A DNA stretch of 6,725 bases, taken from assembly GCA_900546495.1 (NCBI GenBank), contig URDN01000070.1:1-6725 (forward strand), read 5' to 3'. Both the position numbers and the translations under genes were made by a program. Below, one piece after another: positions 1 through 5,366 of the stretch. This stretch comes from an uncultured Lachnospiraceae bacterium. GTDB taxonomy: Bacteria > Bacillota > Clostridia > Lachnospirales > Lachnospiraceae. The notes beneath the pieces were generated by a model. That model did no database searches. It saw only the letters and a program-made list of their open reading frames with translations, and had not been told where the DNA came from. Within the stretch, counting starts at the first letter, position 1; each line of letters begins with the position of its first letter.

Positions 1-2
1 GG

Positions 3-161
3 GGCGGGTCATTAAGCCATAAAACCACTCCTGTGCAAGCACATCGTGGTTTCAGAATTTTGACCCTGACATCTCATGTTACAGATATTATAAAATTGAA
101 ATCAGAAAAAAGCAATGAAAATGTAATTACCGATTTAGAAAGAGCGGGGATAGTTGAGTGA
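3..161 (+). CDS. Possible 3' end of an upstream gene (partial, unknown product)
   Basis: The frame starting at base 3 stays open for 52 sense codons from the window edge and ends at TGA 159-161. The tail reads ...TPVQAHRGFRILTLTSHV... and ends ...LERAGIVE. Its stop overlaps the GTG start of the next gene (158-160) in a GTGA arrangement, the classic geometry for translational coupling between operon neighbours, and that is the main support. I do not recognise the family. Against it: bases 6-66 form a nested inverted repeat and bases 66-94 look like a promoter, so the open frame could be chance in an intergenic region. An open run of this length is not rare by chance. The 5' end lies outside the window. 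Confidence 0.38.
   Translation, partial: GGSLSHKTTPVQAHRGFRILTLTSHVTDIIKLKSEKSNENVITDLERAGIVE
6..66. repeat. Nested three-stem inverted repeat
   Basis: Three perfect stems are nested around one centre. The outer stem is GGGTCA (6-11) with TGACCC (61-66). The middle stem is AAACCAC (22-28) with GTGGTTT (46-52). The inner stem is TGTGC (32-36) with GCACA (39-43), closing on a two-base loop. That gives 18 paired bases in a 61-base span, separated by short unpaired stretches (12-21 with 53-60, and 29-31 with 44-45). No T-tract follows, so it is not a standard terminator. It could be a dispersed palindromic repeat (REP-like), a regulatory RNA fold or a protein-binding site. The right arm touches the -35 candidate at base 66. 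Confidence 0.6.
66..94 (+). promoter_or_regulatory. Candidate sigma-A promoter for the transglutaminase lipoprotein gene
   Basis: CTGACA at 66-71 matches the -35 consensus TTGACA in five of six bases. TATAAA at 89-94 matches TATAAT in five of six. The spacer is exactly 17 bases. Transcription would begin near base 101, leaving a leader of about 57 bases before the GTG at 158. An overlapping alternative -10 is TATTAT at 86-91. The -35 box directly abuts the inverted repeat at 6-66, which could therefore act as an operator. If the frame at 3-161 is a real gene end, this would be an internal promoter. Confidence 0.42.
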
Positions 162-1321
162 AAAAAATGAAAAAAACAGGATGGAAGCGGTTTCAAATAT
201 TCCTGTTAATGATAATGCTGTTATTTGCTTTGACTGGCTGCGGAGAAAATGCAGATGATGTGGCAGACCGCATGGAGAAGATTGTAACAGGTAATAATCC
301 GTTGGAAGTAGAGTCCATATCTCAGGAGAAATATGCTTATAATACGTTACCGGACAATACAAAACTTGTCTATGATGAGATTTTGTATGCCATTATGCAC
401 CGGGAAGAAAAGGTACAGATCGCGACCACAAATGTCGATGAGATGGAGCTGGCTTATCTGGCAGTTCGATATGATTATTGTAATCTGTTCTGGTTGAAAC
501 AGTTTTCCTATGTGACGTATAACCGTGGGGATGAGATCACGGCGATCATGGTGACTCCGGAATTCAGTATGAGCAAAGAAGAACAGAAAAAGACACAGAA
601 GAAGATTGATGAGGAAGCTGACCGAATGCTGGCAGATGCGCCGACGGATGGTTCAGACTTTGATAAGGCGCTTTATGTGTTTGAAAAATTGATCACGGAA
701 GTGGATTATGTGGATGATTCTGCTGACAACCAGAATATCATCAGTGTATTTTTAAATCACGAAACCATTTGTCAGGGATATGCGTATGCGACACAGTATC
801 TGTTGGAAAAATTGGGGATTTCCTGTACGACAGTACTTGGAAACGTCAGCGACGGACCGCATGCATGGAATCTGGCAAAGCTGGACGGGGAATACTATTA
901 TATTGATACCACATGGGGAAATTCCCAGTATCTGTCCCGCCAGGAAGAACAGAAAGAAAGCGTGGTATCCAAGTACATTGATTATAATTATTTTGGTGCT
1001 TCTACAGCGGACATTATGCAGTCACATACTGCAGATGAGCGGATCAGTCTTCCGGATTGTACGGCGATGGCAGATAACTATTATGTGCATGAGGGGCGTT
1101 ATATTACCGAGTGGAATCCGGAGACCATCGGTGCGATTTTTGCGCAGGCTTATCAATCCGGAGAGAAAATGATTCAGGTGAAATTTGCAAGCACAGATCT
1201 GTATGAACAGGCAATGCAGTATTTTGTGGAAGAATATGGAATTGCGAAATTCTGTCCGGGATTAAGTTCCTTCCGTTATATGGAAGATATAGATGGTTGT
1301 GTGCTGTTTATTGTATTTTAA
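158..1321 (+). CDS. Transglutaminase-like domain lipoprotein
   Basis: A secreted, lipid-anchored protein of 387 residues with a transglutaminase/cysteine-protease-like core. The N-terminus has a basic stretch, a hydrophobic segment and the lipobox LTGC, with Cys28 as the predicted lipidation site. The core carries the expected triad in order: Cys205 in TICQGYA, His235 in PHAWN and Asp250 in YIDTTWG. Families with this core include transglutaminases, peptidases and noncatalytic cell-surface proteins, so reaction and substrate are not known. The last ~120 residues form a separate region I do not recognise. Start choice: GTG at 158 has GGGGA (146-150) 7 bases upstream; ATG at 167 would leave a 16-base gap. 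It probably acts on the outer face of the membrane. The 82-base gap to the sulfotransferase gene shows no terminator, so the two are likely co-transcribed. Confidence 0.9.
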   Translation: MKKMKKTGWKRFQIFLLMIMLLFALTGCGENADDVADRMEKIVTGNNPLEVESISQEKYAYNTLPDNTKLVYDEILYAIMHREEKVQIATTNVDEMELAYLAVRYDYCNLFWLKQFSYVTYNRGDEITAIMVTPEFSMSKEEQKKTQKKIDEEADRMLADAPTDGSDFDKALYVFEKLITEVDYVDDSADNQNIISVFLNHETICQGYAYATQYLLEKLGISCTTVLGNVSDGPHAWNLAKLDGEYYYIDTTWGNSQYLSRQEEQKESVVSKYIDYNYFGASTADIMQSHTADERISLPDCTAMADNYYVHEGRYITEWNPETIGAIFAQAYQSGEKMIQVKFASTDLYEQAMQYFVEEYGIAKFCPGLSSFRYMEDIDGCVLFIVF

Positions 1322-1403
1322 TAAAACAGTGTGATGTTGGGTAAGAATAATGAGTCAAATGGAAGTATAGAGGAAAGCAGCAGAAAGGCAAGTGTGAAAT
1401 GCT

Positions 1404-2513
1404 ATGGGAAAAAAATTAAATCTGTCCCATAATCTGATGGGATGTCGATTAGATAACTGGTTACGTTTGAAAAAAAGTAATCCGATCACGGCGGAAAATA
1501 AAGGACAGGCACGGCTGATCACGGCGGTGTCTTCCGTTCTGGCTGTTCCGGCATTTTTGGAATGGCTGGTCTTTTATGTGCCGATCAAACGGACGAAAAT
1601 TCGGAAAGATCCGGTATACATTGTGGGGTACTGGCGTTCTGGAACGACTTTTTTGCAGAATCTGCTGACCAGAGATCCACAGTTTGGATGGTTTGATCCG
1701 GTTCGCACCGTGACTTTCAGCAACTGTATTTTTATGAAGGGGATTCTGGCAAAAGCACAGAAGAAGCTGTTGCAGGGCGCGCGTCCGATGGATAATCTGG
1801 AATATACACTGGATCTTCCGATGGAGGAAGTGTTTGCGCAGGCAACGATCTCTACCCAGGCGATCAGTCATATGCTGGTATTCCCGGATGGCGGAAAAGG
1901 AGTCAAATACATTGAGACAGCTTTTATTGATGAGCAGGATGAGAAACGCCAGCAGGAATGGCGCAGGGCGTATGACTACATTTTGAAAAAAGTGACATAT
2001 CTGTACGGAGGCAAACAGCTCCTGTTGAAAAGCCCGGAAAATACATGCAGGATCGGTGCTTTAAAAAAATGTTATCCGGGAGCAAAATTTATCAATATTT
2101 ACCGCAATCCGTATACGGTCGTCATGTCAACCGTCAATATGTTTACCAAGGAGATGGGACTGTTTTGTCTGAATGAGCCGGCATCTCATCAGGTGATCGA
2201 AGATGTGACGATTGATCTGTTTGAACGTATTTATAAAAAGGCTTTCCGTGAGCTGAATGCCATGCCACCGGAAGATCATATTGATATCAAATATGAAGAT
2301 TTCTGCAAAGATCCGGAAGGATATGTAAAACAGATTTATGGGCATCTTGGTATCGATGGGTTTGAGGAGGCAAAACCATATTTTGACGCATATCTGGACA
2401 GTCAGAAAAATTATCGCAAGAATAAATTTGAACTGACACCGGAACTGCGGGACAAAATCAATGCAAAACTGGGATTTTATTTTGAATATTACGGATATGA
2501 GATGCAAAAATAG
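1404..2513 (+). CDS. PAPS-dependent sulfotransferase family protein
   Basis: A 369-residue protein predicted to move a sulfonate group from PAPS to an unknown acceptor. The 5'-phosphosulfate-binding loop is GYWRSGTTF at 75-83, with Arg78. The 3'-phosphate-binding motif is RNP at 234-236, with Ser242 eight residues after Arg234, the standard Arg/Ser spacing. Between them lies LLLKSPENT (Lys209), an LKxP motif usual in the Sulfotransfer_3-like branch. The core Pfam-type domain spans roughly 70-330. Residues 38-60 are hydrophobic and may sit against the membrane, which would fit a lipid-like acceptor, though this is inference. A TGA at 1395-1397 blocks any upstream in-frame start. AGAAAGG at 1382-1388 is a rather distant ribosome binding site (15 bases). 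No PAPS synthesis gene is in the window. Family assignment is firm; substrate is unknown. Confidence 0.9.
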   Translation: MGKKLNLSHNLMGCRLDNWLRLKKSNPITAENKGQARLITAVSSVLAVPAFLEWLVFYVPIKRTKIRKDPVYIVGYWRSGTTFLQNLLTRDPQFGWFDPVRTVTFSNCIFMKGILAKAQKKLLQGARPMDNLEYTLDLPMEEVFAQATISTQAISHMLVFPDGGKGVKYIETAFIDEQDEKRQQEWRRAYDYILKKVTYLYGGKQLLLKSPENTCRIGALKKCYPGAKFINIYRNPYTVVMSTVNMFTKEMGLFCLNEPASHQVIEDVTIDLFERIYKKAFRELNAMPPEDHIDIKYEDFCKDPEGYVKQIYGHLGIDGFEEAKPYFDAYLDSQKNYRKNKFELTPELRDKINAKLGFYFEYYGYEMQK

Positions 2514-2651
2514 AACAATGGATCGTATTTTTACTCATAAAAAGTGCTATCTTCATTCGTATGTATTCGGGTAATTTCTCATGCAAGATGAACATTGACG
2601 GAATGCATAGGATGAGTGATCTGCAACACACTTTCGCAGAGAAAATTTGTG

Positions 2652-2680
2652 GTGCAAAATAACCTTAAGTAGTGTATACT
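2652..2680 (+). promoter_or_regulatory. Candidate promoter for the phasin-ubiB-ribU-metY run
   Basis: TATACT at 2675-2680 is a good -10 box (five of six). At a 17-base spacing the -35 is GTGCAA (2652-2657), only three of six matches, so the promoter is either weak or activator-dependent. Transcription would start near 2687 and give a leader of about 75 bases containing the hairpin at 2703-2730. It is the best promoter-like site seen ahead of the four downstream genes, whose gaps are too short for others. Confidence 0.42.
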
Positions 2681-2702
2681 GGACATATATCAGATGAAAG
2701 GC

Positions 2703-2730
2703 AACTCCCACCTTTATAGGCGGTGAGATT
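2703..2730 (+). repeat. Leader hairpin resembling an IS200/IS605-type end
   Basis: CTCCC-ACC (2705-2712) pairs with GGCGGTGAG (2719-2727). C2705-C2707 pair with G2725-G2727, CC 2708-2709 with GG 2722-2723, and CC 2711-2712 with GG 2719-2720. There is one A/C mismatch, one bulged T at 2724, and a TTTATA loop. AA 2703-2704 with TT 2729-2730 can extend it. An imperfect GC-rich hairpin with a TTTATA-like loop recalls the terminal hairpins of IS200/IS605 elements. That comparison is from memory, and no tnpA or tnpB is present. It could equally be a 5'-leader structure that protects or regulates the message, since it ends about 15 bases before the ribosome binding site. Confidence 0.45.
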
Positions 2731-2744
2731 CTTCCTGACATGAG

Positions 2745-2751
2745 AAAGGAG
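2745..2751 (+). promoter_or_regulatory. Ribosome binding site that fixes the phasin-like start
   Basis: AAAGGAG lies 9 bases before ATG 2761. The in-frame ATG at 2740 comes before this site and would translate through it, so 2761 is the real start. Confidence 0.85.
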
Positions 2752-2760
2752 AACTTTATT

Positions 2761-3063
2761 ATGGAAAAAATCAGTGACAGCATGAAAAAAATCTTATTGG
2801 CAGGTATCGGTGCAGCAGCTACAACTGCTGAAAAATCAAAAGAGATTCTGGACGATCTGGTAAAAAAAGGTGAACTGACCGTAGAGCAGGGAAAAGTCCT
2901 GAATGAGGAATTAAAGCATAATGTAAAACAGACATTCCAAAAAGAGGAACAGGATCCTGCTGATGTATTAAAGGGAATGACTCTGGAGCAGATTGAAGCA
3001 TTAAAAGCAGCAATTGCTGACATGGAGACAAAAGCTGCTGATGAGGAAGCTGCTAAAGAGTAG
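2761..3063 (+). CDS. Phasin-like small helical protein
   Basis: A 100-residue, strongly charged, helical protein resembling the phasin/PhaF-like family (COG3937 type) common in Firmicutes. A short apolar segment near the N-terminus (ILLAGIGAAA, 11-20) is followed by a helix, then KKGELTVEQGKVL (35-47), the turn typical of this family. A C-terminal amphipathic helix or coiled coil (about 73-100) is rich in Ala, Glu and Lys. There is no signal peptide. In polyhydroxyalkanoate producers, phasins coat storage granules; many clostridial members have no such polymer and their role is unknown. The gene starts the run and precedes ubiB, an association I recall as recurrent in Firmicutes. It may therefore be an accessory partner of the UbiB-like kinase at the membrane; this is inference. 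Confidence 0.78.
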   Translation: MEKISDSMKKILLAGIGAAATTAEKSKEILDDLVKKGELTVEQGKVLNEELKHNVKQTFQKEEQDPADVLKGMTLEQIEALKAAIADMETKAADEEAAKE

Positions 3064-3117
3064 AAGGCATCTAAAAGTGTAAGGTGCAATGAAAACAGAT
3101 TGAAAGAAATTGAAATT

Positions 3118-4704
3118 ATGAGTGAAAAAGATACGAATGGAACCCGATTGCGGGAGATTATATCAGTCATTCACAAACATCAAATAGCCAGAGGCGTAAC
3201 TCCGGAAAAGTTACGACTGATTCTGGAAGATCTTGGCCCAACTTATATTAAGCTGGGTCAGATTATGTCTATGCGTTCGGATATTTTCCCAAAGAAAATC
3301 TGTGATGAATTTATGCGTCTGCGTTCTGAAGTAACGCCGATGCCTTTTTCGGAAGTGAAAGAGGTGATCGAGCATGCTTATGGAACAGAGCTTAATGAAG
3401 TTTTTACAGAATTTGAGGAAGAACCGATTGGTTCTGCTTCTATTGCTCAGGTGCATAAAGCAAAATTAAAAACAGGTGAGACTGTTGTTGTAAAGGTGCA
3501 GCGTCAGGGAATCTACGAAACGATGTCCCGGGATATTGCATTTTTACATCGCGCCGTAAAACTGATGCCGCCGATCAATATGGCAGGACTGGTGGATATG
3601 AATCAGGTTCTGGATGAAATGTGGGTGGTTGCACAGGAAGAAATGAATTTTCTGGCAGAAGCGGCAAATATGGAAGAATTTGCACGTCTGAACAAAGATG
3701 TGGCATTTGTAACCAGTCCGAAGCTTTACCGGGAGTACACGACCACGCAGGTACTTGTAATGGAGTATATTGAAGGAATCGGTGTGGATGAAAAAGATAA
3801 ATTACTGGCAGCCGGCTATGATCTGGATGAGATCGGCACAAAGATGGCAGATAATTATGTAAAGCAGATCATGGAGGATGGATTTTTCCATGCGGACCCA
3901 CATCCGGGGAATATGCGTATCCGCGACGGCAAAATTGTCTGGATCGACATGGGAATGATGGGACGTTTTTCCCAGCGGGATCAGGCGCTGCTGACCAAGG
4001 TCATCAAAGGCGTGGCAACGCATGACGTCAGTCTGATCGTGGAAGCGGTATTGTCTCTGGGAGATTTTCACGATAAACCGAATCAGAAACTGCTGTATTC
4101 GGATATTGGTGACTGGCTTGCAAAATATGGTTCTGCAAATTTTGGTGGTCTGAATATGGGAACTTTAATGCAGGATCTGATCGACATTATGAAAGAAAAC
4201 AGGGTATCGATGCCTCACAGTCTGACGATGCTGGTACGTGGTCTGACAACTATTGAGGGTGTGATCGCTGAGATTGCACCGGATATTAATGTGGTTCAGG
4301 TGGCAACGCTGCGCATGTCAGAAAATAAATTTTCTGCTTCTAATCTGAAAGATGAACTGTATCTGGGCGGAAAAGAACTCTGGCAGGCGTTACAGAAAGG
4401 AATCAAGATACCATCTTATATATCAGATCTGTTACGAAGCTATATGCAGGGACAGACCAGTATCAATCTGGATTTGCATGCGACGGACGATCTGACGGTG
4501 ATGCTGAATGCGTTAGTGCGGCGGCTAGTCATGGGATTTCTGATCATGGCGCTTCTGATCAGTTCGAGTATTATCTGTACCACCGATATGAAACCGAAAT
4601 TACTGGGAATTCCGGCACTGGGAGCCATCGGCTATTTCATGGCGATTATATTTACGGTTTCCGTGTTTATCAGTCACTTTCGGTCAAAAAAGAAAAAACG
4701 ATAG
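3118..4704 (+). CDS. ubiB: UbiB/ABC1 (AarF) family atypical kinase-like protein
   Basis: A 528-residue protein of the UbiB/ADCK family, atypical protein-kinase-like ATPases linked to isoprenoid-lipid and quinone metabolism. Visible motifs in order: KLGQ (45-48) of the KxGQ element; the Ala/Ser-rich loop GSASIAQ (105-111) in place of a Gly-rich loop; Lys126 in VVVKVQ; EMN (175-177) followed by Glu181 on the family's alpha-C helix; HADPHPGN (258-265) with Asp260; and Asp277 in WIDMG, the DFG equivalent. Two C-terminal membrane helices lie at about 470-487 and 495-520, followed by a basic tail. The usual ExD element reads ExN here. Start: ATG 3118 gives the usual family N-terminus; TTG 3100 is an in-frame alternative and neither has a strong ribosome binding site. 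It follows the phasin-like gene closely and sits 19 bases before ribU. The substrate is unknown. Confidence 0.9.
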   Translation: MSEKDTNGTRLREIISVIHKHQIARGVTPEKLRLILEDLGPTYIKLGQIMSMRSDIFPKKICDEFMRLRSEVTPMPFSEVKEVIEHAYGTELNEVFTEFEEEPIGSASIAQVHKAKLKTGETVVVKVQRQGIYETMSRDIAFLHRAVKLMPPINMAGLVDMNQVLDEMWVVAQEEMNFLAEAANMEEFARLNKDVAFVTSPKLYREYTTTQVLVMEYIEGIGVDEKDKLLAAGYDLDEIGTKMADNYVKQIMEDGFFHADPHPGNMRIRDGKIVWIDMGMMGRFSQRDQALLTKVIKGVATHDVSLIVEAVLSLGDFHDKPNQKLLYSDIGDWLAKYGSANFGGLNMGTLMQDLIDIMKENRVSMPHSLTMLVRGLTTIEGVIAEIAPDINVVQVATLRMSENKFSASNLKDELYLGGKELWQALQKGIKIPSYISDLLRSYMQGQTSINLDLHATDDLTVMLNALVRRLVMGFLIMALLISSSIICTTDMKPKLLGIPALGAIGYFMAIIFTVSVFISHFRSKKKKR

Positions 4705-4723
4705 AGAAAGAGATTTTTAAAGT

Positions 4724-5338
4724 ATGGCAACAAAAACAAAAAAAACAGTAAAATCAAATATTTCAAAAATGGCAATTGTAGGTATTTTATCTGCTATTGC
4801 GTATATTTTGATGTTTATGCAGTCCAGTGTTCCACTGATGCCGGTGTTTATTAAAATGGATCTGTCCGATTTTCCGGCATTGATCGGCAGTCTGGCAGTA
4901 GGTCCGGTGGGCGGCATCATTATTGCACTGATCAAAAATCTGTTACATCTGACAGTAACATCCACAGGCGGTGTCGGAGAACTTTCCAATTTCATTTTGA
5001 ATGCGGTATTTATCCTGCCGGCAGGTTTACTGTATAAGAAAAAGAAATCAAAAAAGAATGCCTGCGGCGGAGCAGTTCTGGGGGCAGTCCTGATGGCAGT
5101 GGTCAGTGTGGCATCCAATTACTTCGTTGTATATCCGGTTTATTATAATTTCATGCCGGCAGATACGATTCTGGCAGCATATCAGGCAATTTTTCCGGGA
5201 GTAAAAAGTATTTTGCAAAGCCTGATCGTATTTAATATGCCGTTTACATTTATCAAGGCGATGATCAGTGTGGTGATTACATTCCTGCTATACAATCATC
5301 TGGTTCCGATTCTGACGATGAACAAGCGGAGTGAATAA
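4724..5338 (+). CDS. ribU: RibU-like riboflavin S-component of an ECF transporter
   Basis: A 204-residue integral membrane protein, the substrate-binding subunit that captures riboflavin and works with the shared ECF energising module (EcfA, EcfA', EcfT). That module is not in this window. About six membrane segments are visible, starting at 16-32. RibU hallmarks are KMDLSDFPALIG (44-55), KNLLHL (71-76) and GGVGELSNF (82-90). The basic loop 105-112 is cytoplasmic by charge. Length fits the family. A weak A/G-rich ribosome binding site (4703-4712) precedes ATG 4724. The 19-base gap leaves no room for the FMN riboswitch that often controls ribU, so it is presumably expressed with the genes ahead of it. 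A related S-component with another ligand is possible but less likely. Confidence 0.88.
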   Translation: MATKTKKTVKSNISKMAIVGILSAIAYILMFMQSSVPLMPVFIKMDLSDFPALIGSLAVGPVGGIIIALIKNLLHLTVTSTGGVGELSNFILNAVFILPAGLLYKKKKSKKNACGGAVLGAVLMAVVSVASNYFVVYPVYYNFMPADTILAAYQAIFPGVKSILQSLIVFNMPFTFIKAMISVVITFLLYNHLVPILTMNKRSE

Positions 5339-5350
5339 AATTTTTAAGGA

Positions 5351-5357
5351 AAAGGAG
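5351..5357 (+). promoter_or_regulatory. Ribosome binding site that fixes the metY start
   Basis: AAAGGAG lies 9 bases before ATG 5367. A longer in-frame start, GTG at 5331, would overlap the ribU stop and add 12 low-complexity Lys/Glu residues not expected in the family, so 5367 is chosen. Confidence 0.85.
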
Positions 5358-5366
5358 AAAGAAAAA

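Larger units (their letters stand above)
2514..2760. other. 247-base spacer between the two gene blocks
   Basis: It separates the sulfotransferase from the phasin-like gene. The first 150 bases contain only weak inverted repeats (CTCAT 2578-2582 with ATGAG 2612-2616; ATGCA 2581-2585 with TGCAT 2604-2608) and a 33-codon frame at 2561-2662 with no ribosome binding site. No intrinsic terminator with a T-tract is visible after the sulfotransferase stop. The right part holds the promoter candidate and leader hairpin listed separately. I see no riboswitch that I recognise. Confidence 0.6.

Noticed and set aside
115..126. Tiny leader frame ATG-AAA-ATG-TAA before the lipoprotein gene
   Set aside because: It is only three codons, has no ribosome binding site, and is expected by chance in A-rich sequence.
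780..1172. 130-codon + strand frame inside the transglutaminase-like gene
   Set aside because: It overlaps the catalytic core of the real gene in another frame, with no start signal and no recognisable protein.
2561..2662. 33-codon frame in the spacer
   Set aside because: There is no ribosome binding site before ATG 2561, no recognisable sequence, and it ends just before the promoter candidate. It might be a gene remnant but cannot be supported.
2681..2760. FMN or other riboswitch in the phasin-like leader
   Set aside because: The 80-base leader is too short for an FMN element and lacks its conserved helices and motifs. Only one simple hairpin is present.
2553..3170. 205-codon minus-strand frame across the phasin-like gene
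   Set aside because: It is antisense to a well-supported + strand gene with a strong ribosome binding site. The Ser/Phe-rich product is the expected mirror of Lys/Glu-rich helical coding, and no minus-strand ribosome binding site or family match is seen.
4717..5118. 133-codon minus-strand frame across ribU
   Set aside because: It is antisense to a clear membrane transporter gene and has no independent support.
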